DNA of 40,020 bases from Sphingobacteriia bacterium (GCA_015999745.1 JAECQP010000034.1:1-40020), one strand, 5' to 3'. Shown: positions 27,260-37,197, counted from the stretch's first letter. Notes: generated by a model from the sequence alone, not told the origin. Numbers and translations: made by a program.

Positions 27260-28129
27260 TTACCATGTAACCTGCACCAGGTTGATATTGTCCCTGCGGG
27301 AAGAAGTCGTTGCAATGCCTTTGCTGGCGCTATCCAGGAATGTAAACCCTTCCAACTCGTCATTTCTGTCAATATCAATCACCCGGATCACCGCCTCCTT
27401 ACCCGTTTTCAGCGATTGCTCCAGGTCCAGAAAACTGAAACGCCATTTTCTGCCTTCCACCTGGTTCTGAATCAGCACCAGTATTCCCTGGTCCTTAACC
27501 CAATGCAGGTTCTGTACCCACGGACTGCAGGAAAATTTTTTGTACAACACATTTTTTTCAGACGTCTTTGCAGCGGTCTTCAGCAATACAGGATCGTACA
27601 ATCTCACTTCGTTGTTCTTTCCTCCATAATCTGCAGTGGCCACATACCATTTGTTGCCGTATTGAATATATTCCGGCCTGGTGCCCTGTATACAGGCATC
27701 ATCCTCAATCGTGTTGATGAGGTTACCATCCAGTGTGCCTGTATTTTGTAAGCCGGCCCAGTCAACACAATAAATAACGGCTTTCCATAAAGTACCTTCC
27801 GCATTCAAGCGGATACTGTTACCGATAAAAACAGGATCCTGCCCGTTAAAGGCAATACCGGTAGGGTGGTTGATCAGATCCCGGCCATTCATCGTAAGCC
27901 TGATTTCTTTGCCCGCAAACTGCAGGCTGTCTGCATGCAGGCGATATTCCCTGATGACCCCCACTTCCCTGTCTCCGTATACAAACAGCCGCCCCTGCTG
28001 AAAGGAAACACCCTGGCAGGCGCCCAGGGAATCCACTGTTTGCGGATGCACCAGCTTCATGCTGATATCCGAAAGGAAAGCAGTCTGAACTGAAAAAAGC
28101 AGCAGTAGGGCTATGATGATTGTTTTCAC
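27260..28129 (-). CDS. Exported protein of unknown function, possibly beta-propeller
   Basis: A protein of 289 aa starting at GTG 28129 with a clear signal peptide (MKTIIIALLLLFSVQTAFLS). The mature part contains short repeats of strand-turn-strand character with aromatic and Asp/Gly residues (GRLFVYGDREVG, KWYVATADYGGKNNEV, NDELEGFTFLD), which suggests a beta-propeller-like fold. I do not recognise the family. It lies 24 bp after the DUF218 gene and its stop is 44 nt before the susC ATG, so it is very probably part of that operon and may act on or bind the ligand of the SusCD pair. Confidence 0.8.
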   Translation of the reverse strand: MKTIIIALLLLFSVQTAFLSDISMKLVHPQTVDSLGACQGVSFQQGRLFVYGDREVGVIREYRLHADSLQFAGKEIRLTMNGRDLINHPTGIAFNGQDPVFIGNSIRLNAEGTLWKAVIYCVDWAGLQNTGTLDGNLINTIEDDACIQGTRPEYIQYGNKWYVATADYGGKNNEVRLYDPVLLKTAAKTSEKNVLYKKFSCSPWVQNLHWVKDQGILVLIQNQVEGRKWRFSFLDLEQSLKTGKEAVIRVIDIDRNDELEGFTFLDSASKGIATTSSRRDNINLVQVTW

Positions 28130-28153
28130 GGGGGTAGTTTAAGCGTTCAGGAT

Positions 28154-29431
28154 TTAAGGATCAATAGGCTCAGCAGGATTAATGTGCAATGCTTCCATCA
28201 GGGGATAAAATTCAATCTCCGTTTCGGTCAGGCGGTTCCCGTTTTTGTATGGAGCCATATTCAACTCCTTTAAACACCTGCCGATCAGTGTGGCGCCGAT
28301 GCTGTAGCTCTGCCCGCGGGTAGTGCAGGAAATGCCTGGTTTTGAAAAAGGCATACCGTACCGGAAAATAATCCGGGCAGCGTTGCGCATATTGGTGGTG
28401 GTATGTCTTGCGTGCGGATCAATGATGATGGCGGAAGCGGGGATATGCAGCTTCTTTACCAGGAAATCTTTCATTTCCGTGGCTTCGCAGAATTTGGTTT
28501 TATAGGGATGAACTTTACCGCCCGACACAAGGATAAAAGGCGCTGCTCCATTCCGGTATTGAATGGCCGCCAGCCTGCAACGCAGCATACCTTCCTCGCT
28601 CAATGCAACAGCAGGATTTTCAGGGCCGGCGCCGGGCACCACAATTACCGAGTATTTAAAAGCGTTCCAGTTAATGGTTTTAATCTTATCAAACGCAGCT
28701 TTGTTCTCAGTAGCGCTCATTGGCTCAAAGTCACCGGCCTGCTCCCGCCCGTTCATTTCCAGGAAAAGCAGGGAAGCGCTGAGCGGAACACTAAAGAACA
28801 GGCGGTCATTGCTGTGTTGAACAGACAACAAAGAAGCAGTGTTATACAGCAGGCCGGCATGCCGGCCATTATATGTGTTGTAACTTACCGAATCAATATT
28901 GGGGTATTTTGCTTTTTTCCCTTCCGCATAAACGCCAAGTGCAAAGTTCACCCCCATTGCATCCTGTTCCCAGGCTTTCACCAACAGCTCCACGGGTTTC
29001 AATTGCTGAAATAAAACATAGCAACCGGAAGGAAGCAGGTGATTGGTTACCAGTTTACCCAATGGATTACCGGGCAGATAAAGTTCAGTCAGCCTGGCGC
29101 TAACGGCATCTATTTCCGCCTGGCTGAATTTGAGTTGTTCCGTGTAACAAAGCGCATCCCTGTTGCACAGTTTCAGCGCCTGGGTAATGCCGCTCAGTCT
29201 GCGCAGGGCCAGTTCACTTAATACCGTATCCGCTACCAGCATTTTCTTTACCTCCGGCAGTTCTTCCATCAGGGTAAGCAGGTAATAATTTTTGGATTGA
29301 ACAAAGCTTTTACCGGCTAACAGTCGGTATTTAGAATCGGGTTGAATGGATTGCGCCGAAACCGGTTCAGTACCGGCAAACAGCAGCAGCAGAAAAGTCA
29401 GCAGGGAAAAACGGATACCGGCAGTACGCAT
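28154..29431 (-). CDS. Exported DUF218 (YdcF/SanA/ElyC-like) protein with unique N-terminal domain
   Basis: A protein of 425 aa from the ATG at 29431; a TTG at 29452 would be the only longer start. A signal peptide (RFSLLTFLLLLFAGTEPVSAQ, ending near 27) precedes an Ala/Leu-rich region of about 230 residues that I do not recognise. The DUF218 domain occupies about 258-390: VIVVPGAGPE, LVSGGK (302-307), EATEM (316-320) and a TTTNMRNA segment (344-351). E. coli relatives affect envelope integrity and the lipid carrier pool, with unknown chemistry. It is the first gene of the SusCD operon, which implies a periplasmic role in handling the imported ligand. Confidence 0.82.
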   Translation of the reverse strand: MRTAGIRFSLLTFLLLLFAGTEPVSAQSIQPDSKYRLLAGKSFVQSKNYYLLTLMEELPEVKKMLVADTVLSELALRRLSGITQALKLCNRDALCYTEQLKFSQAEIDAVSARLTELYLPGNPLGKLVTNHLLPSGCYVLFQQLKPVELLVKAWEQDAMGVNFALGVYAEGKKAKYPNIDSVSYNTYNGRHAGLLYNTASLLSVQHSNDRLFFSVPLSASLLFLEMNGREQAGDFEPMSATENKAAFDKIKTINWNAFKYSVIVVPGAGPENPAVALSEEGMLRCRLAAIQYRNGAAPFILVSGGKVHPYKTKFCEATEMKDFLVKKLHIPASAIIIDPHARHTTTNMRNAARIIFRYGMPFSKPGISCTTRGQSYSIGATLIGRCLKELNMAPYKNGNRLTETEIEFYPLMEALHINPAEPIDP

Positions 29432-29599
29432 AAATTGGGTTTGAGCATACAAGATGGCGCGATTTTAACAATGCCTAAACAGCCAGAAACCGAATTAGTA
29501 ATTTCATTACACAAGTATGATCAATAATTAATTTTAGGTTCATACAGGAATTAACTCAACCCCTTATTTTATAGAGAATTTCATAAGGGCCGGATCAGT

Positions 29600-29607
29600 T
29601 ATCTTTA
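29600..29607 (+). promoter_or_regulatory. Candidate -7 element of queA
   Basis: TATCTTTA (7 of 8 to TAnnTTTG) ends 6 nt before the ATG at 29614; the -33 region is only TTT. Transcription would begin at about the start codon. The remaining 29432-29599 gap must also hold the promoter of the divergent DUF218-susCD operon, which I could not identify. Confidence 0.4.
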
Positions 29608-29613
29608 CAATTC

Positions 29614-30876
29614 ATGTTATACGAAGCATTCAGGCAAATAAGGATCAGCGATTTTTTTTATGAATTACCAGAAGACAGGATCGCACGGTATCCGCTGACC
29701 GAAAGGGATGCCGGCAAATTGTTGGTATACCGGAACGGGGAAATCAGTGAAACCATTTATCGTAAACTGGCCGCAGAACTACCGGCAGGGAGCCTGCTGG
29801 TATTCAACAATACCAGGGTAGTGGAAGCGCGCCTGTTGTTTCAGAAGGAAACCGGAGGGCAGATAGAGATTTTTTGCCTGGAACCCGGCGATCAGTATGC
29901 CGATATTACCACAGCCATGCTACAGAAAGGGAAAGTGTACTGGAAATGCCTGGTGGGCGGCGCCAAAAAATGGAAGGAAGGGCCGCTGCGGTTAGAGATT
30001 CAGCAACCGAACGCAGGTGCAGAGCATGCCGGGACCGGTCAGGCGCCACTGATCATCGAAGCCAGGAAGGCCGCGCAGCACAACGATTATTTTATCATAG
30101 AACTGAGTTGGAACCATCCGCAACTCAGCTTTGCAGAATTATTGCATGCGGCAGGCTCCATTCCCTTACCACCTTATCTCAACAGAAAAACAGAGGAGGC
30201 CGATAAAGAACGATATCAAACCATTTATGCAAAACTGGATGGTTCAGTGGCGGCGCCCACAGCGGGCCTGCATTTTACACCGCATGTATTTGAATCATTG
30301 CAGCAAAAAAACATCCGCACGGCATTTGTTACCCTGCATGTAGGCGCAGGCACATTCAAACCGGTAAAGGCTTCCACCATGGGGGAACATGAAATGCATG
30401 CCGAGTTCATAGAAGTATCGGCGGCATTGATACAGCAGCTTATTGATCAGCCGGCCGAAGGGATCATTGCAGTGGGCACCACTTCATTGCGAACCCTCGA
30501 AAGCCTGTACTGGCTGGGGGTGAAGGCATCATTACAACCAGGCATTTCAGCAGAAGCATTGCAACTGCACCAGTGGGAAGCCTATGAACTGGCGGAAAAA
30601 AAAATCAGCGCTGCAACAGCATTACAGGCATTGCTTCACTGGATGGAACAACGGCAGATTAACAAGCTGATTACCAAAACACAAATCATCATTGCACCGG
30701 GATACCCGTTCAAAATGATCAAGGGGCTGATCACCAATTTTCATCAGCCGCAATCCACCCTGTTGCTGATTGTTGCAGCCATCACCGGCAAGGACTGGAA
30801 GCGGATTTACCGGTACGCCATGGAGCATGATTTTCGTTTTTTAAGTTATGGAGACGGAAGCCTGCTCTGGATCTAA
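29614..30876 (+). CDS. queA: tRNA preQ1(34) S-adenosylmethionine ribosyltransferase-isomerase QueA
   Basis: QueA transfers and isomerises ribose from SAM onto preQ1 at the tRNA wobble position, giving epoxyqueuosine. Family motifs are ISDFFYELPEDRIARYPL, LLVFNNTRVVEARL, APTAGLHFTPHVFESL, FVTLHVGAGTFKPV and TNFHQPQSTLL. At 420 aa it is longer than E. coli QueA (356), with extra sequence around residues 100-155 and 300-350. It stands alone, divergent from the DUF218 operon and converging at 9 bp with a kinase gene. Confidence 0.95.
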   Translation: MLYEAFRQIRISDFFYELPEDRIARYPLTERDAGKLLVYRNGEISETIYRKLAAELPAGSLLVFNNTRVVEARLLFQKETGGQIEIFCLEPGDQYADITTAMLQKGKVYWKCLVGGAKKWKEGPLRLEIQQPNAGAEHAGTGQAPLIIEARKAAQHNDYFIIELSWNHPQLSFAELLHAAGSIPLPPYLNRKTEEADKERYQTIYAKLDGSVAAPTAGLHFTPHVFESLQQKNIRTAFVTLHVGAGTFKPVKASTMGEHEMHAEFIEVSAALIQQLIDQPAEGIIAVGTTSLRTLESLYWLGVKASLQPGISAEALQLHQWEAYELAEKKISAATALQALLHWMEQRQINKLITKTQIIIAPGYPFKMIKGLITNFHQPQSTLLLIVAAITGKDWKRIYRYAMEHDFRFLSYGDGSLLWI

Positions 30877-30885
30877 GTGCTGGAT

Positions 30886-32220
30886 TTAAGCTTCAACGAC
30901 CACCGGCACTTCAACGGTGAAAGCGGTGCCCTTCCCCAGGGTACTTTCCACTTTGATGCGGCCCTTGTGGGCATCAATCACCGTTTTAACATAGCTCATA
31001 CCCAGGCCAAATCCTTTTACATTGTGCAGGTTACCGGTATGTGCGCGGAAGAATTTTTCGAAAATACGTTTGGTGCTTTCTTTATTCATTCCGATACCAT
31101 TGTCTTCGACCCTGATCACTAAATAATTGCGGGTGCTGTGCGTGGAAATTTTGATCAGCAGGTTTTCTTTGGAATATTTAATGGCATTATCCACCAGGTT
31201 GGAGATCAGGTTGGTGAAGTGCACTTCATCGCCTTTGATCAGGTCGTTCTTCGCATTCAGCAGTAATTGAAACTCCGCCCCCTTGTCATGCAACTGTAGT
31301 TTGTAATTGTCCATGACCTGGACAATCACATCATTTACATGCAACTGTACCAGGTTCAGTTTCAGTTCCTGCTTTTCCATGAACGCAGCCTGCAGTATGG
31401 TTTCCACATGTTTGTTCATGCGGTTGTTCTCTTCCTTGATGATCTTGGTGAAGTAAGCCGCTTTCTCTTTGTTGTTCTGAACCTTTTCATTACCCAGTGC
31501 ATCCACTGCCAGGGAAATGGTGGCCAGCGGCGTTTTGAATTCGTGGGTCATGTTGTTGATGAAATCACTCTTGATCTGGCTGAGCCGTTTCTGGTTCAGC
31601 AGGGTCCTGATGGTAACATAGAACGCGGCAATGATCACCAGCATAAAAGCAACAGCTCCCAGGATAATCCAGCGCAGCGATTGCCAAACCTGTTTTTCAA
31701 TATCCGGAACAATGAGGATCAGTTTTTCGAAAGAAGGGGTAAACTCCACTTCCGCATTTTCCGGCAGGATCACGGAATAAAATCTTTTATTGTTCACGGT
31801 ATCCCAGAACTCGCGCTCGTAACCGGGGGACATTAATTCGTAGTCGTCGTTGAAATCGGTAACGGCAAATTCAAACTTCACTTTATCCAGGTCCACCCGT
31901 TTAAATTCCTTCCGGATTCTGACTGCAATTTCTTCCTGTGTAAATTTCTGATCAACACTCGGGCGCCTGAGCAGGTATTGCTGAATAGCAGGCCCCAGCG
32001 AAAGCATACTCCTGCCTCTGCGGGATAAACTCATGGCCTGCCCCGAACCGGTTGATTTACCCAGGTCAATGGCAACAGAGGTAACCGCACCGTCAATTTT
32101 ATTTTTGAGCTGCGCCCTGTTAACGGCCAGTAAGTTATCGAACCAGGATACCTGCAAGAGAATAAGCCCGAACAGGGAGAGCGAAATCAGGATCACAATA
32201 ACAGGGAAGGTTCTCTTCAT
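30886..32220 (-). CDS. Orphan sensor histidine kinase
   Basis: A 444-aa HisKA-type kinase. One N-terminal helix (5-25), an extracytoplasmic sensor region (about 26-180) and a second helix (183-203) are followed by the DHp helix with H226 (NNMTHEFKTPLATI), N-box NLVDNAIKY (341-349), G1 DNGIGM (373-378) and G2 GFGLGMSYVK (403-412), all intact. No response regulator is next to it, although in this phylum a partner is usually adjacent. It converges with queA at only 9 bp. Confidence 0.92.
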   Translation of the reverse strand: MKRTFPVIVILISLSLFGLILLQVSWFDNLLAVNRAQLKNKIDGAVTSVAIDLGKSTGSGQAMSLSRRGRSMLSLGPAIQQYLLRRPSVDQKFTQEEIAVRIRKEFKRVDLDKVKFEFAVTDFNDDYELMSPGYEREFWDTVNNKRFYSVILPENAEVEFTPSFEKLILIVPDIEKQVWQSLRWIILGAVAFMLVIIAAFYVTIRTLLNQKRLSQIKSDFINNMTHEFKTPLATISLAVDALGNEKVQNNKEKAAYFTKIIKEENNRMNKHVETILQAAFMEKQELKLNLVQLHVNDVIVQVMDNYKLQLHDKGAEFQLLLNAKNDLIKGDEVHFTNLISNLVDNAIKYSKENLLIKISTHSTRNYLVIRVEDNGIGMNKESTKRIFEKFFRAHTGNLHNVKGFGLGMSYVKTVIDAHKGRIKVESTLGKGTAFTVEVPVVVEA

Positions 32221-32226
32221 GGTTTA

Positions 32227-32234
32227 CAAATATA
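32227..32234 (-). promoter_or_regulatory. -7 element directly before the sensor kinase start
   Basis: The minus strand reads TATATTTG, an exact match to TAnnTTTG, 6 nt before the ATG at 32220. No TTG is found at the right distance. It predicts a leaderless transcript. Confidence 0.5.
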
Positions 32235-32276
32235 GATTTAAAGCGAGCTTTTTTTTAGCAAATAACTACTTTTACA

Positions 32277-32284
32277 TATCTTTT
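32277..32284 (+). promoter_or_regulatory. Candidate -7 element of yqgE
   Basis: TATCTTTT (7 of 8 to TAnnTTTG), 7 nt before the ATG at 32292, with TTA 19 nt upstream in place of the -33 TTG. Confidence 0.35.
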
Positions 32285-32291
32285 AAATAAA

Positions 32292-32840
32292 ATGGAATTA
32301 TCCCGGGGCATATTACTACTCTCCGATCCTTTTTTAAAGGATCCCAACTTTATCCGTTCGGTGGTACTGGTTTGTGAACAGAATACCGAGGGGGCGTTCG
32401 GACTGGTTTTGAACAGGAAAATCGATTTTGTACTGGGCGACCTGGTGCCGCAGGCCACCGGCGTTGATGTACCGGTATTTGAAGGAGGACCGGTTCAGCC
32501 CACCGCCCTGCACTTCATTCACCGGAAAGGCAACCTGGTACCGGATGGGATAGAGATCGCCAACGGTATTTTCTGGGGAGGCGATTTTGAAACCGTGGTG
32601 GAACTGCTGCGAACAAAGGCCCTCAGCCCCGGGGATGTCCGCTTTTTTGTGGGGTACAGCGGCTGGAGTGCGGGCCAGTTGGAAGAAGAGCTGGAAGAAA
32701 AAAGCTGGATCACCGCCAAGGCGGATCCTGCCATTATATTTGATGCACCCGAAGACCAGATCTGGCGGAAAAGCCTGTATACACTGGGCGGAGAATATGC
32801 GCAGATGAGCAACTACCCGATCGACCCGCAACTGAACTAA
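32292..32840 (+). CDS. YqgE/AlgH family protein (UPF0301/DUF179)
   Basis: A 182-aa soluble protein covering the whole YqgE/AlgH domain: RGILLLSDPFLKDPNFIRSV at the start, EGAFGLVLNR, FEGGPVQ and RFFVGYSGWSAGQLEEEL are family signatures. Function is not settled: the family was named from alginate regulation in Pseudomonas, but a Bacteroidota role is unknown. Single gene; 3' end faces the atpC terminator. Confidence 0.93.
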   Translation: MELSRGILLLSDPFLKDPNFIRSVVLVCEQNTEGAFGLVLNRKIDFVLGDLVPQATGVDVPVFEGGPVQPTALHFIHRKGNLVPDGIEIANGIFWGGDFETVVELLRTKALSPGDVRFFVGYSGWSAGQLEEELEEKSWITAKADPAIIFDAPEDQIWRKSLYTLGGEYAQMSNYPIDPQLN

Positions 32841-32897
32841 ACCGCGCCACAGGTCCCTTTTGCAGCAGTAAATTATAATTTTGGTACAACACCGCAT

Positions 32898-32927
32898 AAA
32901 AAAACGACCCCGAAACCGGGGCCGTTC
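32898..32927 (-). terminator. Rho-independent terminator of atpDC
   Basis: A 10-bp hairpin with one G-T pair (AACGGCCCCG / CGGGGTCGTT, GTTT loop), followed on the minus strand by a seven-T run (32904-32898). It lies about 40 nt after the atpC stop. The rest of 32841-32968 shows nothing else. Confidence 0.9.
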
Positions 32928-32968
32928 AAATCAAGTTCAAATTAAAATCGTTTGCATTCCAGGGAACC

Positions 32969-33220
32969 TTACAGTTCAATGGCGCCTTCTACCAAAACCG
33001 TGGCTTTGTTGTTGAGTACTTCTACAAAACCGCTTTGTATCGTATAATTAGCAGACTCTTTTTTATCTACCAGGATCTTCAGGTTACCCTTACCCAGGGC
33101 GCTTACCATCGGAGCATGTTTGTCGAGGATTTCAAACAAACCACTGGTTCCGGGCAGTTGTACGCCGTAAACTTCTCCGCTGTACAGTTTCTTTTCCGGT
33201 GTTAATATCTCTAGAATCAT
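32969..33220 (-). CDS. atpC: F1Fo ATP synthase epsilon subunit, short form
   Basis: An 83-aa protein consisting only of the N-terminal beta-sandwich (MILEILTPEKKLYSGEV, PGTSGLFEILDKHAPMVSAL, SGFVEVLNNKATVLVE). The C-terminal two-helix domain, which in E. coli (139 aa) inhibits ATP hydrolysis, is absent. Short epsilon subunits are usual in Bacteroidota. It follows atpD by 17 bp. Confidence 0.93.
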   Translation of the reverse strand: MILEILTPEKKLYSGEVYGVQLPGTSGLFEILDKHAPMVSALGKGNLKILVDKKESANYTIQSGFVEVLNNKATVLVEGAIEL

Positions 33221-33237
33221 TGTTGCTGTTTTCTTAA

Positions 33238-34836
<1,599 letters not shown>

Positions 34837-35103
34837 CTATTTACCTGTTTTTTTTCTGATCAGAGAAAACAGGGACTGGGCAACCGGAACCAGCTTCAGC
34901 AAATTCCAGGCGCCGGAGAGGGTGGCTGTGCTCAGTACCGCCGGAACAATGGCGCCGGAGGCCGATTTGAAGAGCTGGCCGGGAATTTTATGCACCCTTC
35001 CGGAAAGGTCTTTTTCCTGCTGATCAATCCGGTCTTTCAACTGATCAATGGCTCTCAGGAGGTCTTCCCTCGACCTGATTTCGGGTTGTTTATAGCTGCT
35101 CAT
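34837..35103 (-). CDS. Small protein of unknown function in a YtxH/holin-like operon
   Basis: An 88-aa protein with a charged, probably helical N-terminal half (RSREDLLRAIDQLKDRIDQQEKDL) and a moderately hydrophobic C-terminal half ending in a basic tail (IRKKTGK). I recognise no domain. Its ATG overlaps the stop of the preceding holin-like gene (ATGA), so the two are coupled. Likely membrane associated. Confidence 0.75.
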   Translation of the reverse strand: MSSYKQPEIRSREDLLRAIDQLKDRIDQQEKDLSGRVHKIPGQLFKSASGAIVPAVLSTATLSGAWNLLKLVPVAQSLFSLIRKKTGK

Positions 35104-35444
35104 TGCTCTTTTAATAAAATTTGAATCACGGAATCTGTAACGGAACGGCCCAGTTTGTGCCTGAAAAGCCAGGCAATGACCAAAACCAGGAGGTAGAAGC
35201 CGGCAACAATGCCAAAACCAATCATGAGGCTACCGGTTAATCCGGCAAAATAGTAACCGGCCATGAGGCTCAGAAAAAACAGGAAACAGATCAGCAGCAG
35301 CACCAGTACCAGTAACACAATTATTTTGCCAACCAGCCGCCCGGTTTTTTCAGCCATTTGCATTTTCAGCAGCAGCACCCTGTTTTCCAGGTAGTTTTCC
35401 AGTTCCTTCCGGGTATCGCTAAAAAAATGTTCGGATTCGGACAT
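35100..35444 (-). CDS. Putative holin-superfamily III (phage_holin_3_6-like) membrane protein
   Basis: A 114-aa protein: an amphipathic N-terminal helix (about 5-35), then two long transmembrane helices (about 40-65 and 72-95) and a basic C-terminus. The arrangement matches the phage holin family/Actinobacterial Holin-X group, which in chromosomes is found next to YtxH genes and is not evidence of a prophage. It begins 1 bp after the ytxH stop and overlaps the next gene by 4 nt. Confidence 0.75.
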   Translation of the reverse strand: MSESEHFFSDTRKELENYLENRVLLLKMQMAEKTGRLVGKIIVLLVLVLLLICFLFFLSLMAGYYFAGLTGSLMIGFGIVAGFYLLVLVIAWLFRHKLGRSVTDSVIQILLKEQ

Positions 35445-35445
35445 G

Positions 35446-35703
35446 TCAGGAGGTTTTAAGTGCCTCTTCTTTCAGTTTTTCTTCCAGATTAGACACAAGT
35501 TGTTTGGCCTTGGCCAAAAGTTGCTGGAGGGATTCTTCAGCAGTATCGATACCGGCTTTAAAATCGTCCTTGATGTCGGCAGCGTCAGATTTGAGTTCTT
35601 CCACCAATTGCTTTCCCTTCTCTGTATTCATGTATAAAGCCAGTGCGGATCCGGCCAGTGCACCCAGCAAAAGTCCGGATATAAATTTATGGTTGTCGCT
35701 CAT
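35446..35703 (-). CDS. YtxH domain-containing protein
   Basis: An 85-aa protein with a Gly/Ala-rich N-terminal membrane segment (FISGLLLGALAGSALALYMN) directly followed by TEKGKQLVEELKSDAADIKDDF, the YtxH (gas vesicle GvpP-like) signature, and a long charged helix. YtxH proteins are linked to general stress in Firmicutes; the role here is unknown. First gene of a three-gene operon with the holin-like and 88-aa genes, divergent from the AI-2E permease. Confidence 0.88.
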   Translation of the reverse strand: MSDNHKFISGLLLGALAGSALALYMNTEKGKQLVEELKSDAADIKDDFKAGIDTAEESLQQLLAKAKQLVSNLEEKLKEEALKTS

Positions 35704-35729
35704 ACAATCTTATTTAGAGATGAAATGAA

Positions 35730-35737
35730 TACATTTG
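35730..35737 (+). promoter_or_regulatory. Candidate -7 element of the AI-2E permease gene
   Basis: TACATTTG is an exact match to TAnnTTTG, 16 nt before the ATG at 35754, implying a leader of about 10 nt. The -33 region lacks TTG. Confidence 0.45.
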
Positions 35738-35753
35738 TTACAAGTTACTCAAA

Positions 35754-36824
35754 ATGCAGCAGGAAATAAAATTAAAACGCTACTTTTTTCTGGGAATCAT
35801 TCTATTGATCGGCATATTGCTGGTAGCCAGTCTTGCAGAATTTCTGACGGCGTTCCTGGCGGCGATCATGTTTTATGTGTTGAGCAAACATCCCGTAGAC
35901 TGGCTGGTGCGAAAAAAGGGCTGGGGAAAGGGAACCGTGGCCGTGCTGATCATTATCGTTTCCTTCTTCATCATCCTGTTGCCCCTGTCTATGATGGTGG
36001 CTATGCTGTATCAAAAAGTGCTGCTGTTTTCGCAGGATACCAATCTTTTACTGGAACCGCTGAAACGGCTGGATTTAGAATTGCAGGACCGTTTTCATTT
36101 TGTTTTATTGTCCGAAAAAAACCTGGCCAAGGCGCAGATCTGGCTTGCCGATTTTCTGGCATCGTTGCTCAACCAGGGATTTAACCTGGTGAGTTCCATC
36201 GGTATGATGTATTTCTTCCTGTATTACATGATTGTGAATGTAAACAGGATGGAAGCGGCCATCATACTTTACCTGCCCTTTGAAAAATCCAAGATAGAAT
36301 TATTCGGTCATGAGCTGAAGGCGCAAACCTTCAGCAACGCAGTGGGCATACCCCTGATAGCCGTGGTACAGGGATTCCTGGCCTATGTGGCGTATATTAC
36401 CACCCAGGTGCCACAGGCCGGATTCTGGGCGGTATTAACCGGGTTCACCTCCATATTGCCCATCATCGGAACGGGGCTGGTCTGGATTCCCGTGGGTTTA
36501 TACCTGATCGCCAATGACGGCACCTGGCAGGGGGTCGGGGTTATACTCTGGGGTTTCCTGTTCCTGGGTATTGCGGATAATGTGATCCGTTTTTTACTGG
36601 CCAAAAGAATGGCGGATGTGCATCCGATCGTAACGGTATTGGGCGTCATCATGGGATTGAAATATTTCGGCATCACCGGGCTGATATTCGGGCCGTTAAT
36701 CATCTCTTATTTCCTGATCCTGTTGCGGATTTATTATTCCGAATACCAGAACAAAACGCCGTTGCCGCCGCACAAAAGAAAGAAAACGGTACCAACGCCG
36801 TTTAAGCTGCCGTTTATACGTTAG
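35754..36824 (+). CDS. AI-2E family (PF01594) membrane transporter
   Basis: A 356-aa polytopic protein with about eight hydrophobic segments in the order typical of the family: two at the N-terminus (11-31 and 58-85), a polar cytosolic stretch, then NAVGIPLIAVVQGFLAYVAY, ILPIIGTGLVWIPVGLYL, GIADNVIRFLLAKRM and the C-terminal GITGLIFGPLIISYFLIL. The family includes proposed AI-2 exporters and Na+/H+ antiporters; the substrate here is unknown. The C-terminus is basic. Confidence 0.9.
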   Translation: MQQEIKLKRYFFLGIILLIGILLVASLAEFLTAFLAAIMFYVLSKHPVDWLVRKKGWGKGTVAVLIIIVSFFIILLPLSMMVAMLYQKVLLFSQDTNLLLEPLKRLDLELQDRFHFVLLSEKNLAKAQIWLADFLASLLNQGFNLVSSIGMMYFFLYYMIVNVNRMEAAIILYLPFEKSKIELFGHELKAQTFSNAVGIPLIAVVQGFLAYVAYITTQVPQAGFWAVLTGFTSILPIIGTGLVWIPVGLYLIANDGTWQGVGVILWGFLFLGIADNVIRFLLAKRMADVHPIVTVLGVIMGLKYFGITGLIFGPLIISYFLILLRIYYSEYQNKTPLPPHKRKKTVPTPFKLPFIR

Positions 36825-36861
36825 GGTCGTTTAAAAGTGTTTGTCAGGTCGTGTTTACTTT

Positions 36862-36884
36862 CTCTCAACGCTGTTGAGGGTTTT
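36862..36884 (+). terminator. Possible terminator after the AI-2E gene
   Basis: CTCTCAAC (36862-36869) pairs with GTTGAGGG (36873-36880) with one T-G pair and a 3-nt loop, followed by only TTTT. Weak but correctly placed, 37 nt after the stop codon. Confidence 0.4.
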
Positions 36885-36897
36885 GGCAGGCAACTTG

Positions 36898-37197
36898 TTA
36901 TGCGGCCGGGGTGCTGAACCTGGGAATTGAATCTAAAGTAGCTTTGAGCAATAAATTCTCTTCTTCAATATCAAAATCGTCCTGTAAACCCAACCAGAAT
37001 TTAGCAGAATTGCCAAAATACTTCGAAAAACGAAGGGCTGTATCTGCTGTAATTCTACGATACCCTTTAACTATCGCGGAAATTCTTGTTTGTGGAATTC
37101 CAGTGTCTTTGGAGAGCCTGTACGCTGAAATGCCAAGAGGAACGAGAAATTCTTCTTGTAAGACTTCTCCCGGATGAATGTTTTTGAGTTTTTTCAT
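36898..37197 (-). CDS. HigA-type XRE family antitoxin without an intact HigB
   Basis: A 99-aa protein: IHPGEVLQEEFLVPLGISAYRLSKDTGIP and TALRFSKYFGNSAKFWLGLQ are characteristic of HigA addiction-module antidotes, with a helix-turn-helix at about 20-60. HigA normally follows a HigB RNase gene. Here the upstream gene is a coiled-coil protein and no HigB is present. It would act as a DNA-binding repressor, perhaps a solitary one. Confidence 0.85.
   Translation of the reverse strand: MKKLKNIHPGEVLQEEFLVPLGISAYRLSKDTGIPQTRISAIVKGYRRITADTALRFSKYFGNSAKFWLGLQDDFDIEEENLLLKATLDSIPRFSTPAA

Noticed and set aside
35100..35703. Holin-like protein as sign of a prophage.
   Set aside because: No other phage genes are near, and YtxH plus holin-superfamily proteins are common chromosomal neighbours in this phylum.
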